A stretch of DNA of 64,000 nt from Eonycteris spelaea (Eukaryota; Chordata; Mammalia; Chiroptera; Pteropodidae). The translations under genes were made by a program, and so were the position numbers. The stretch's first letter is position 1. Every line of letters begins with the position of its first letter. Where the stretch lies: positions 4,752,501 to 4,816,500 of the forward strand of contig PUFA01000021.1 of NCBI GenBank assembly GCA_003508835.1, read 5' to 3'. Below the pieces are notes generated by a model. The model saw nothing but the letters and a program-made list of their open reading frames with translations. It had not been told where the DNA came from and did not search any database. Below are positions 38,172 through 49,566 of this stretch, one piece after another.

Positions 38172-38206
38172 GTCCTCACTGACAACTTCACCTCACTCTC
38201 ACCCTG
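38172..38206 (+). CDS. Exon A11 (35 nt), VxTNNFT type
   Basis: The acceptor is CCTCCCCCACATAG and the donor GTAAGT. Reads VLTDNFTSLSP plus TG of a split Trp codon. Confidence 0.9.
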
Positions 38207-38863
38207 GTAAGTGCGTGCACTCGCCACAGTGATTTAAGCTTCTTAACACAGCTGTCCGAGGGACACTAACCCCTGTTGGCTTATGGTGGGACTGTGACGA
38301 CTTTCAGACAGGTGGTAGCTCGTGTCATTACTAACCATGTGGCCATCCGTGCAGCTCACAGCAGAGTCGGTACTGACTTTGCTTCTGACAACATGAGGCG
38401 CACATGGTACTCTCACTTATTCCTAGCTGTCAGTGAGTCGTGCGAGTTTGAGAGTCTGGGTCCTCTGTGCCTCTTCCGGTGAGCCACAGCCTCTGTCTCT
38501 GCCCCACACCCTGAGCCATGACCCCTACTGTTTGCAAATTCAAAAATATCTGTCCTGCCCAACAGGAGGCCTTTGCTGTCCTGGTGACTTGTCATACATT
38601 GGTGCTGGTGACACCCGCCCACTTGTTCAGATTTCACTCCCTGTTCCTTGGCCCCTCCCTGGTGACCCCTGCCTTCTTACCTCTCTGTGGACCCACCCGA
38701 AGAGGTGTAGTCAGGAGCAGTCCTCAGGGGATTTGGTGCCCAGCCTCTGCAGGCAAAGGGAAGCACTGGGGTGAGTCTGTGTGACAGGCAGAACTCATGG
38801 TCCGGAGACAATTCACAGAGCCAGGGCCCCCTGGCTGACATATGTCCCTTCTGACCGTCCTAG

Positions 38864-38954
38864 GAGGGTGCCTACTAGGGAAAATTCACCAGTGGAAATG
38901 ACTCCCGTTGATGCTATCAGGATCTCCAGGTGTTGTGAGGACCCGCCACCGGTG
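38864..38954 (+). CDS. Exon B11 (91 nt), intact but diverged
   Basis: Reads RVPTREN, SPVEMTPVDAIRISRCCE, DPPPV between ACCGTCCTAG and GTAAGT. The second half is the most diverged of the array's intact copies (R-C-C in place of M-Y-P). Confidence 0.88.
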
Positions 38955-41727
38955 GTAAGTGCCAAGTGTCTTAGCATGTCCTTGACGCAGGGCGGAGCAC
39001 CAGAGGTGGGGACGCAGGGTCCGGAATGGAGCTCAGGACCATGGCAGAAGAGCTTGTGCCACTGGCTGCAGCATGTGTCGTGCTCCCTGGGATGCAGCTC
39101 AGATGGAACGGGCTGGGTGGGGACTCGCAGGAAACGCGAGGAACAGGGAAGGCTCTGGATGCGGAAGGGGCGGAGCGTGTGGGCGAGGACAGCTGGGTGG
39201 GTGGGTGTCACTCCCCACCTCGCGTGCTGGGCTGCCGAGGTGTGCTGTCTGCCACCGGCTCCACCTGTATGCACTGCCACCTGACCTCAAGAAGAAGGGT
39301 CAGGAGGGAGAGGGGTGTTCCATGTAGGGGGCACATACCTCATTTGGTGAGACCATCGCAAGCCCTCAGAGGTGAGCCTGGCATCAGGATGCTTGTTACA
39401 GACACTATAATATCCCAGGAGGAAACAGGGATGACGACAGTCACAGGTTAGGCGAGAGCCAACCCAAGCAGGCATGTCTGTCCCAGCCACTTCCTGCCAC
39501 CCACAACACCCTTAGTGGAGCCCCGGCCCAAGCCAGGTCCAGGGTAAGAATAGAGGCACCTACCCAGGGTACAGCGGGGCTGTGGCAGATGGATGGTCTC
39601 GTGCTCTCGTCTCGTGCCCTCCATGTGTGGGGAGCTATGCAGGCCACCGGCATGTGTCGGCTTTCTCAGTCTGACAGGAAGGGTAGTTTCAAGAAGCAAA
39701 GCAATGACCGATGTGCAAGAAGCGAGTCTGCAGCGTCCCTACTGGTCATCGTAGTCCAGGTAACAGTGCGTCACTCCACTCCCAAGCGGGTGTCTGTCCT
39801 TCACCCTTCCCGGGTGGGACGTGGAGCACATCATGGTCAACATGTTACCATCGTTCCTCAGAAATCGCAGTCACTGTGACCCTTGTTACTACTCTCGGGA
39901 CACTGGTCACCCATTGTCACATTTAATCTCGCTAAGGATTCCCCTGAGAAGCATCCTTTTTGTCCCTATTCTGGTGGTGACGTTTGGCAGATGGTGCACG
40001 GTCACCCCTAAGTGGCGGGAGCCTTCAGTGCCCGAGGGCTCCTCCCATCCCTGCCACCCCAGTGGGACAAGGCTTCTCCTCCAAGGGGCAGGTGACAGTG
40101 GATGGGCACGGAGGACCTCAGAAGCACAAGTGTAGTGCCTGGGTCTGGGTCTGCTGCGCATTTCTGCCTACAGTAAGAGCCCTCGCGGCTTGATCAACCT
40201 CACACTTAGGAAAGGAACTAACTGGCTCTCCAGTGAGTAACAAGAGCTCACAAAACGGATTCGAAAGGAAATGGAAACCCCAAGTAGACATATGACAGGA
40301 AACCGTACTGCCCACTAGAACTTTCCAGAAGGAACCCCAGGACTGAGGGTATGCTGATTACTTCGTCCCAGTGTTCTTTTTAGAAACACCTGGTGCACAG
40401 AGACTGTTTTCAGAGGAGGAAGTAGCGCCTCCAACTGATTCTTTGAGGCAGAGCAACCTGAAATTATAGCCAACGGCCTTCATCAACGGAGACAAACTTC
40501 ACTTAAAAATACTGGTGAATCAATGCAGCAACGTGAACACGCCATTTGCCACAAATGAAGTGAGGCTTGTGCAGGAAGGCCAGCTTCTGTCCTCGCTGAG
40601 ATTCTCACATGACACGGCACGTGATTCGATGAAGGACGTACACGAGCCGGACGGTCATGGAAGCTGGAAGCCGTTGCCGTCTGGAAAACCACCTGTGCAA
40701 TGCTGCCAGACGCAGTGTCTTGGACGGGACGCCCTCGTTGCTGTGGCTGCTATGTCCTTCTCCTTGGCCTGGAAAACACACCCCAATCCCCGTGATATTC
40801 CCAAAGCATCGTTTAAAGCAGACTGCAAGTTGAACCTAAGTGAATGGCTTTCTCAGGCCTTTTAGTGGCCAAAGTAGTGTAGAAAAGAAGAACAAAGCAA
40901 AGGTGTGACAGCTCAACTTTATGTGTCCCTAAAAGACCTGGAGACTGAGTGTGGCCGGGTGAGGACACACATACCTATCTAGGGAGCAGGGGAGGGCAGG
41001 ACAGAGTCCCCTAAATGAGCGTTGACATCTCTGGGCCACGCACCGTGAGTGAAGGTGCAGAGGTCTCGCAGGGGACGATGGGAGCACTGGCAGCAAGTGG
41101 AGCTGGAGCGGAGGACGGCCATCGCCACAGACCGGATTCCAGCAGTAGCAAACCCTGTGCTTGCACCCAGGCCACATGGGAACTTTCAGAGTTTAATAAT
41201 GGAAAACCCCAGTGCTTAAAACGAGGAAAGTTTGAATGAACTCTTCCCCAAAGGCTATGAACAGGCGGGCCAATGTCACGTGGGCCCATGCACACGCCTC
41301 CACGGTAGGTAAACACGCACTCCGACCATTCTGTGTACTTCACGCGTCCTTGTGACCAGAACGGTGATGTGCCTAGTGTCCATGTGGGAGGACTGCTGGT
41401 CCCTCACGTTCTAGCGAGAGTATAAAGTCTCTGCGCCTTGTAGGAGGCTTGGCCACGTCTGAAACCTGACACATCCATGTGTCCTGGGAATCTGCAGTTC
41501 CCTTACACGTGTTTCCAAAAATAGCTGACCTAACACAGGTGCACGTGTCATGGGCGGTGGGAGGAGGGTCTGTCCGCACTGTGGGTCCTGTTCTAGTCCT
41601 GGGAAAAGTAAGGTACGGTACTAAATATCCAGTAAATGCTGCCTTGAATTTTCTGTGAGACGAACTCAGTGTCAGCAACTTCGGTTTTAAGTTCACGATA
41701 TTTCCTTTTCCTCCCTCCCCCACATAG

Positions 41728-41762
41728 GTCCTCAGTGACAACTTAACCTCACCCACACCCTG
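41728..41762 (+). CDS. Exon A12 (35 nt), VxTNNFT type
   Basis: The acceptor is CCTCCCCCACATAG and the donor GTAAGT. Reads VLSDNLTSPTP plus TG of a split codon. Confidence 0.9.
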
Positions 41763-42434
41763 GTAAGTGTGTGCACTCGCCAGAGTGGTTTAAGCTTCTT
41801 AACACAGCTGTCTGAGGGACATGAACCCCTGATGCTTTAGATGGGGTGTGATGAGACATGGACAGGTGGTAGCTTGTGTCATTAATAACCGTGTGGCCAT
41901 CCACGCAGCTCACGGCAGAGTCGGTACTGACTCTGCCTCTGACAACGTGCAGCGCACACAGTGCTCGCTTATTCCCATCTGTCTGTGAGCCTGTGCGAGG
42001 CTGAGAGTCTGTGTCCTCTGTGCCTCTTCCGGTGACCCACAGCCTCTGTCTCTGTCCGCACTTTAGCCATGGCCCCCCACCCAGGCAAATTCAAAAATCT
42101 TCCTCCTGCCCATCGCGAGGCCTTTGCTGGCCTGGTGACTTGTCCTACATGGGTGCTGCTGGCACCCGCCCACTTGTTCAGACTTCCCTCCCTGCTCCTG
42201 GGCCCCTCCCATTGGCCCCTCCCTCACCACCTGCCTTTGGAACCCGCCCTCTGCCATGAAGTCAGGAGCAGTGGCTCAAAGGGTGTCCCGGGGATTTGGT
42301 GCCCAGCTTCTGTAGAACAAAGGAAAGCACTGGGGTGAGCCTGTGTGACAGGAAGGTCCCAAGGACCACGAGACCCTCCGTAGTGTCAGGGCCCCCTGGC
42401 TGACATGTGTCTTCTCTTCCTCCTGACTATCCAG

Positions 42435-42523
42435 GGTGTGGCTACCACGGATAATTCACCAGTGGAAATGACTCCCGTTGATGCTATCAATATCCCCATG
42501 TATTCTGAGGACTCGCCACACCA
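42435..42523 (+). pseudogene. Exon B12 (89 nt), frameshifted
   Basis: One base is missing at the exon start ('ccagggtgtgg' against 'ccaggcgtgtgg' in B9) and one near the end ('gccacacca' against 'gccaccacca'). The reading frame meets TGA at 42469-42471. Both splice sites are intact. Confidence 0.75.
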
Positions 42524-44246
42524 GTAAGTGCCGAGCGTCTGGGCATGTCCTCGACGCAGGGCGGAGCGCCAGGGGTGGGGACTCAGGGCCCGGAATGGAG
42601 CTCAGGACTGTGGCAGAAGTGCTTGTGCCACTGGCTGCAGCATGTGTCGTGCTCCCTGGGATGCTGCTCACACGGAACCGGCTGGGTGGGGACGCGCAGG
42701 AAACGCGGGGGACAGAAAAGGCTCTGGATGCAAAAGAGGCCAAGCGTGTGGGCGAGGACAGCTGCTTGGGTGGGCGTCACTGCCCCGACTCGCGTGCGGG
42801 GTCCGCCGAGTGTGCCATCTGACACTGGTTCTGCCTGTCTGCTCTGACACCTGGTCTCAACATGATGGGCCAGCATGAGGGACGGAGTTCATGTACGGGG
42901 CACATACGTGGTCCAGCGAGGCTAGCGCAGGGCCCTCAGAGCTGAGCCTGGCATCAGGATTCATGTTACAGACATTGTAACTGTCCCCAGAGGGGACTGG
43001 GATAACAACAGTCACAGCTTAGAGCAGAGCCAACCCAAGCAGGAATATCCTTTTCAGCCACTTCCTGCCACCCACCAAACCCTAAGTGGTACCCTGGCCA
43101 AAGCCAGGTCCAGAGCAAGACCAGAGACGACTGCCCAGGGCACAGCGGGGCTGTGGCAGATGGATGGTCTCGTGACCTCCTTGTGTGGGGAGCCATGCAG
43201 GGCCCCGGCATGTGGTCGGTTTCCTCAGACTGACAGGAAGGGTAGTTTCCAGAAGCAAAGAAATGACCGAATGGGCAAGAAGCGAGTCTTGCAGCGTTCC
43301 CTTTACTGGTCATTGCTTCGCTCCACACCCGGGTGGGTGGCTGTCGATCACCACTTCCGGGTGGGTGGTGGAGCAGGTGTTGACCACCGTGTCACTGTCC
43401 TTCCTTAGAATCGCTGTCATTGTTACCATGTTGCCACTCTTTGGACGTGTCACCCATTGTCACATTGAATCCTGCTATGGATTCTCTGGAGAAGTGTCAT
43501 TATTTTCCCCATTCTGGTGGCCACGTTTTGCAGATGGTGCCAGGCTCACCCCTAAGTGTGCGTGGAGCCTTCAGTGCCCAAGGGCTCTTCAGGTCCGCAC
43601 CACCCCAGTGGGACAAGGCTTCTCCTCCAGAGGGGCAGGTGACAGCGGATGGGCACGGAGGACTCAGAAGCACAAGTGTAGCGCCTGGGGCTGGGTCTGC
43701 TGCGCATTTCTGCCTACATGGAAAACCCCATTGTTTATATGGGGAAAGTCTGAATGAACTCTTCCCCAAAGGCTATAAACAGGTGGGCCAATGGCACGTG
43801 GGCACATGCTCACGCCTCCACGGTAGGTAAACACGCCCTCCGACCACGGCGTCTACCACACGCGTCTCTATGACAAAGGGAGACGTGCCAAGTGTCCTTG
43901 TGGGAGGACCGCTGGTCCCTCACGTTAATAGCAAGAGTGTAAATCTCAGTGCTTTGAAGAAGGCTCGGCCATGTCTGAAACCTGACACACGCGTGTGTCC
44001 TGTGAATCTGCGGTCTGTTCAGCGTGTTTCCTGAAGTTGCAGGGAGAACGCAGGTGCACGTGTCACGGGCGGTGGGAAGAGGATTTTTCCCCACTGCAGG
44101 TCCTGTCCCAGACCAAGTGGGACACCCACATAAGGTACTAAATACCCAGTAAACGCTGCCTTGTATTTTGTGTGCGACGAGCTGAGTGTTAGCAACTTCA
44201 GATTTAATTTCACAGTATATAACCTTTATCCCCATTTCCCTCATAG

Positions 44247-44281
44247 ATACTGACTGACAACATTACCTCACCTGCACCTTG
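44247..44281 (+). CDS. Exon A13 (35 nt), VxTNNFT type
   Basis: The acceptor is CCATTTCCCTCATAG and the donor GTAAGT. Reads ILTDNITSPAP plus TG of a split codon. Confidence 0.9.
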
Positions 44282-44959
44282 GTAAGTGTGTACGCTCACC
44301 AGTGTGTTTTAATTCCTGAGACATAGCTCCCCACAGGATGTGAGCCCTGGTGTCTTAATGTGGCACTGAGACGACACGTAGACGGGCAATGGCTTATGTC
44401 ATTACTAACCAAGTGGCCGTCCGTGTAGCTCACGGCAGAGTCGATAATGACTCCACCTCTGACAACGTGTGGCGCACACGGTGCTCGCTCATTCCCATCT
44501 CTCTGTGAGCCTGTGCGAGGCTGAGAGTCTGGGTTCCCTTTGTGCCCATTCTAGGGACCTACAGCCTCTGTCTCTGTCCCGCACCCTGAGCCATTGCCCC
44601 CACGCTTGGCGACCACGATAATCTCTCTACTGCCAAAGGCGGGGCCTTTGCGGGCTTCCGACCTGAACAACGGAGTTGCTTGCGGTACCCGCCCACTTGT
44701 TCAGACTTCCCTCCCTGCTCCTGGGCCCCTTCCAGGTGACCCTTCCCTTCTTACCTGTCCGGGGACCCTGCCTGGTGCCAGGAAGTCAGGAGCAGTCACT
44801 CAAAGGGTATCCCAGGGGTTGCTGGTACTCACCTCTACAGAACAAAGGAAAAGCACTGGGTGAGTTTGTGTGACAGGCAGGTCCCAAGGACCCCGAGGTC
44901 CTCCACAGAGCCTAGGTCTCCTGGCTGACATGGACCCTTCTTCTTTCTGTCCATCCTAG

Positions 44960-45050
44960 GAGTGGGCCTTCCAGGGAAAATTCACCAGTGGAATTTACCC
45001 CCATTGACTCTATTAGGATCACCATGTATCCTGAGAACCAGCCACCAGCG
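44960..45050 (+). CDS. Exon B13 (91 nt), intact but diverged
   Basis: Reads SGPSREN, SPVEFTPIDSIRITMYPE, NQPPA between GTCCATCCTAG and GTAAGT. Most substitutions are conservative (M to F, V to I, A to S). Confidence 0.9.
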
Positions 45051-47806
45051 GTAAGTGCCGAGCGTCTGGGCATGTCCTCGACGCAGGGCGGAGCGCCAGA
45101 GGTGGGGACTCAGGGCCCGGAATGGAGCTCAGGACCGTGGCAGAAGAGCTTGTGCCACTGGCTGCAGCATGTGTCGTGCTCCCTGGGATGCTGCTCACAC
45201 GGAACCGGCTGGGTGGGGACGCGAGGAAACGCGAGGGACAGAAAAGGCTCTGGATGTGAAAGAGGCGGAGCATGTGGGCGAGGACAGCTGGGTGGGTGGG
45301 CGTCACTCCCCCCCTCTCTGCGGGGTCTGCCGAGTGTGCCACCTGACACCGGCTCCGCCTGTCTGCACCGCCACCTGATCCCACACGATGGGCCAGCACG
45401 GAGGGGCTGGGTCCATGTAGGGGCACATACCTGGTCCAGTGAGGCCAGCGCAGGGCCCTCAGAGCCTAGCTTGCCATCAGGATTCATGTTACCTCACTGT
45501 AACTGGTCCCCAGAGGGGACTGGGATGACGACAGTCACAGCCATAGCCAACCAAGCAGGCATGTCCGTCCCAGCCACTTCCTGCCACCCACAGAACCCTT
45601 CGTGGGACCCCGGCCCAAACCAGGTCCAGGGCAAGACCAGAGACACCTGCCCAGGCCACAGCGGGGCTGTGGTAGATGGGTGGTCTCGTGCCCTCCTTGT
45701 GTGGGGAGCCACGCAGGCCATCGGGTTGTGGTGGGCTTTCTCAGACTGACAGGAAGGGTAGTTTCAAGAAGCAAGGAAATGAACGATGTGCAAAAAGCAA
45801 GTCTGCAGTGTCCCTACTGGTCATCGTAGGTCCAGGTGACATACGCATCAAAAACACTCTGGGTAGATGGTTGTCAATCACCCTTCCCGGGTGCATTGTG
45901 GAGCAAATCGTGGTCAACATTTTACCATTGTTACACAGGAATCGTGGTCACTGTGACTCCTGTTACCACACTCGGGACACGGGTCACCCATTGTCACATT
46001 TAATCCTGCTAAGGATTTGCCGAGACGCATCCTTATTGTCCCCATTCTGGCGGCCACGTTTTGCAGATGGTGCCAGGCTCACCTCTAAGTGTGGGTGGAG
46101 CCTTCAGTGCCCGAGGGCTCCTCAGGTCCACGCCACCCCCAGTGGGACAAGGCTTCTCCTCCAGAGGGGCAGGTGACAGCGGATGGGCACGGAGGACCTC
46201 AGAAGCACAAGTGTAGCGCCTGGGGCTGGGTCTGCTGCGCATTTCTGCCTACAGTAAGAGCCCTCGCGGCTCGATCAACCTCTCACTTAGGAAAGGAAGT
46301 AACTGGCTTCCAGTGAGTATCACAAGCTCACAAAACTGATTCTAAAGGAAATGGAAACCCCAAGTAGACATATGACAAGTTACCTACTGCTCCATTAGAA
46401 CTTTCCAGAAGGAACTCCAGGACTGAGGGTATGCTGATTACTTCGTCCCAGTGTTCTTTTTAGAAACACCTGGTGCACAGAGACTGTTTTCAGGAATCAG
46501 AGGAGGAAGTAGCGCTCCAACTGATTCTTTGAGGGCAGAGCAACCTGAAATTATAGCCAACGGCCTTCATCAATGGAGACAAACTTCACTTAAAAATACT
46601 GGTGAATCGATGCAGCAACGTGAACATGCAATTTGCCACAAATGAAGTGAGGCTTGTGCAGGAAGGCCAGCTTTAGTCAATGCCAAGATTCTCACATGAC
46701 ACGGCACGTGATTCGATGAAGGACGTACACGACAGGAATGGTCATGGAAGCTGGAAGCCGTTGCTGTCTGCAACACCACCTGTGTAATGCTGCCAGACGC
46801 AGTGTCTTGGATGGGACGCCTCGTTGCTGTGGATGCCATGTCCTTCTCCTTGCCTGGAAAACACACCCCAATCCCCGTGATATTCCCAAAGCATCGTTTA
46901 AAGCAGACTACAAGTTGAACCTAAGTGAATGGCTTTCTCAGGCCTTTTAGTGGCCAAAGTAGTCTAGAAAAGAAGAACCAAGCAAAGGTGTGACAGCTCA
47001 ACTTTATGTGTCCCTAAAAGACCTGGAGACTGAGTGTGGCCGGGTGAGGACACACAGACATATCTAGGGAGCAGGGGAGGGGCAGGACAGAGTCCCCTAA
47101 ATGAGCGTTGACATCTCTGGACAACGCACCGTGAGTGAAGGTGCAGAGGTCTCGCAGGGGATGATGGGAGCACTGGCAGCAAGTGGAGCTGGAGCGGAGG
47201 ACGGCCATCGCCACAGACCGGATTCCAGCAGTAGCAAACCCTGTGCATGCACGCAGGCTACGTGGGAACTTTCAGAGTTTAATAATGGAAAACCCCAGTG
47301 CTTAAAACGAGGCAAGTTTGAACGAACTCCTCCCCAAAGGCTATAAACGTTAGGGCCAATGGCACGTGGGCACATGCTCACGCCTCCACGGTAGGTAAAC
47401 ACGCCCTCCGACCACGGCGTCTACCACACGCGTCTCTATGACCAAAAGGGAGACGTGCCAAGTGTCCACCTGGAGGACCGCTGGTCCCTCACGTTAATAG
47501 CACGAGTGTAAATCTCAGCGCCTTTAAGGAGGCTCGGGCGTGTCTGAAACCTGACACACGTGTGTGTCCTGTGAACCTGCAGTCTGTTCCGCGTGTTTCC
47601 TGAAGGAGCTGGGAGAACGCAGGTGCATGTGTCACGGGTGGTGGGTGAGTGTCTGTCCCCGTGCGGGTTTTGTCCCAACTCCGGGAAACACCGAGGTACG
47701 GTGCTAAATATCCAGTAAACGCTGCCTTGAATTTTGTGTGCGATGAGCTGAGTGTCAGCAACTTCAGTTTTAATTTCACGATATTTCCTTTATCCCCTCC
47801 CCCTAG

Positions 47807-47841
47807 GTGATCTCTGAGGACTTTACCTCACCTGCACCCTG
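47807..47841 (+). CDS. Exon A14 (35 nt), VxTNNFT type
   Basis: The acceptor is CCCCTCCCCCTAG and the donor GTAAGT. Reads VISEDFTSPAP plus TG of a split codon. Confidence 0.88.
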
Positions 47842-48515
47842 GTAAGTGTGCGCACTCACCACAGTGGTTTACGCTCTTAACACAGCTCTCTGACAGACAC
47901 TAACCCCTGATGGCTTATGGTGGGACAGTGACAACACATAGGCAGGTGGTAGCTCGTGTCATTACTAACCATGTGGCCTACCGTGTAGCTCATGGCAGAG
48001 TCGGTACTGACTCTGCCTCTGACAACGTGAGGCGCACACGGTGCTTGCTTATTCCCATCTGTCTGTGAGTCTGTGCGAGGCTGAGAGTCTGTGTCCTCTG
48101 TGCCTCTTCCGGTGACCCACAGCCTCTGTCTCTGTCCCACACCTTGAGCCATGGCCCCACTGTTTACAAACTCAAAAATCTCCCTCCTGTCAAACTCGAG
48201 GCCTTTGCTGGCTGGTGACTTTACCTACATTGGTGCTGGCGGCACCTGCCTGCTTATCAGACTTCCCTCCTTGCTCCTTGGCCACTCCCAGGTGACCCCT
48301 TCCTTACCACCTGCCTGGGGTCCCTGCCCTGTGCCCTGAAGTCAGGAGCTGTCACTGAAAGGGTGTCCTGGGGTATTTGGTGCCCAGCCTCTGCAGAGCA
48401 AAGGAAAAGCACTGAGGTGAGCCTATGTGACAGGCAGGCCCCAAGGGCCCTGAGATCCTCTGCAGGGCCAGGGCTCCCTGGCTGACACGTGTCCCTCTTC
48501 CTTCTCTCCTCCTAG

Positions 48516-48600
48516 CACAATGGTGTCCAAGAACCCTTCACTCATTGGTTTCTCCGCCACTGACTCTGTCAGCACGTATTCCGAGGACTCGGCGCCAGCG
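48516..48600 (+). CDS. Exon B14 (85 nt)
   Basis: The acceptor TCTCCTCCTAG and donor GTAAGC bound one base plus 28 codons: TMVSKNPSLIGFS, then ATDSVSTYSEDSAPA. The D-S-V-S-x-Y-x-E-D-S-x-P pattern still aligns with the standard core. Two codons shorter than the standard. Confidence 0.87.
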
Positions 48601-48689
48601 GTAAGCGTGAGCCTGTGCCTGCCCTCGACGCAGGGCTGAGTGCCGGAGGTGGGGTCTCAGGCCTCCCTGGAATTGAGTTTGGGAGAATT

Positions 48690-49140
48690 TTTGTCAAATC
48701 CCCAGGGTTTTTTGTTTTGTTTTGTTTTGATTTGATTTTTAAAGAAATGAACCAATTGATCCTGAAAGTTGTATGGAAATTTAGAAAACAGAGTTGCCAA
48801 AATTTGTGAAAGCCGACTGTTCTAGGACATATACAGTCTGACTGAAACATCTACTGTAGAGCTATAGTAATAGGACAGGGTAGATCTGGCCTAGCACAGC
48901 CATGTGCAGTGCAAGGAATAAGCCTGCGGAGATAAACTTTCACCTTACGGCCCGTTGACTTGGACATGGTTCCACGGCCGTCCAATGGGGAGAAATGAGA
49001 GTAAGTTCAACAATTGGATATCCATATCAAAATGAAAATGACTTAGTACCTACTTCAGCCTTATGAACTATTAACTCAAAATTGATCATAGACCTAAATT
49101 TAAGAGGTAAAATTTGTCACCCCTGGAAGAAATCATGTAA
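48690..49140 (+). mobile_element. LINE-1 ORF2 fragment, left part
   Basis: It begins after a (TTTTG)n-like tract at 48,705-48,735. 'Gaaagttgtatggaaatttagaaaacag', 'gttgacttggacatgg', 'acaattggatatccatatc' and 'attaactcaaaattgatcatagacctaaattt' are in the order of L1 ORF2 near its 3' end. It is degraded and non-coding. Confidence 0.75.
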
Positions 49141-49530
49141 TGTGTGTGATCTGGACAATGTTTATAATAATGAAAAATCTGAAATAATCTAAAAATCCAA
49201 AAATTAGGTGAACGATTAAGACAGGCTAAATATTCAGTCTAGAAAGGTGAGGTAACCATTAAAAATTCTGGATATGAAAACTATACAACAATATTTTTAA
49301 AGTGCTTATGGTACAGTAAGTGGGAAAAGCCACATATAAGAATATGTGTAGCATATTTGCCAACTGTAAAAAACAAAAACCAAATTCTATAGGAAATGCA
49401 TGAAAATGCAATAGGATAATTGAACTCTAAGTAATTTTTAGTTTATTTTCCAAAGTGTTATATTTGGTTGCATGATTTCTAGAATAAAAGTATATGAAAT
49501 AATGTTGAAAATTAGTATAAAGTTCAAAAA
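49140..49530 (+). mobile_element. AT-rich insert, probably an L1-type 3' end nested in the older L1
   Basis: The stretch contains 'caatgtttataataatgaaaaatctgaaata', 'ccattaaaaattctgg', 'gtaagtgggaaaagcc' and 'aaaaacaaaaacc'. These are typical of the non-coding 3' tails of old L1 elements. It splits the L1 match on both sides. The family is uncertain. Confidence 0.4.
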
Positions 49531-49566
49531 AGAAGGGAAAAAATGGCACATTGGACTTTTTCAAAA

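Larger units (their letters stand above)
37401..40947 (+). repeat. Array unit U11
   Basis: A standard unit of 3.55 kb with exons A11 and B11 and an L1-derived block. Confidence 0.9.
40948..43716 (+). repeat. Array unit U12 (short; L1 block deleted)
   Basis: It contains exons A12 and B12. At about 43,717 the sequence jumps from 'ctgcgcatttctgccta' directly to 'catggaaaacccc' of the next unit. About 1 kb, including the L1 block and the GTGTGGCCGGGTGAGGA landmark, is missing. Confidence 0.85.
43717..47032 (+). repeat. Array unit U13
   Basis: It begins at the deletion junction, so it lacks the first part of a normal unit, then runs through A13, B13 and a complete L1-derived block to the next landmark at 47033. 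Confidence 0.85.
4850..48665 (+). repeat. Tandem array of 14 exon-pair units (about 3.55 kb standard period)
   Basis: Landmark blocks recur in the same order: a GTGTGGCCGGGTGAGGA block, 'gagcgttgacatctctgg', exon A, the 'gccatggcc' block, exon B, 'catgtcctcgacgcaggg', and an L1-derived block. Successive GTGTGGCCGGGTGAGGA landmarks lie at 4861, 6745, 10277, 13833, 17377, 20933, 23127, 26690, 30243, 34050, 37401, 40948 and 47033; the one for U13 is deleted. The standard spacing is 3.53-3.56 kb, with shorter units from deletions and one longer unit (U9). Every unit keeps one A and one B exon in the same order. Copy number may differ between individuals or be wrong in an assembly, because neighbours such as U2-U5 are nearly identical by eye. 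Confidence 0.95.
47033..48665 (+). repeat. Array unit U14 (last, 3'-truncated)
   Basis: It contains exons A14 and B14. Homology to the other units stops soon after 'ccctcgacgcagggctgag...ggtggggtctcagg', at about 48,665; unrelated repeats follow. It is the most diverged unit at the right edge of the array. Confidence 0.85.

Noticed and set aside
4850..48665. CRISPR-like or satellite-only explanation for the periodic repeats
   Set aside because: The 3.55-kb period, unique complex sequence and phase-matched exons show duplicated gene segments rather than a CRISPR array or non-coding satellite.
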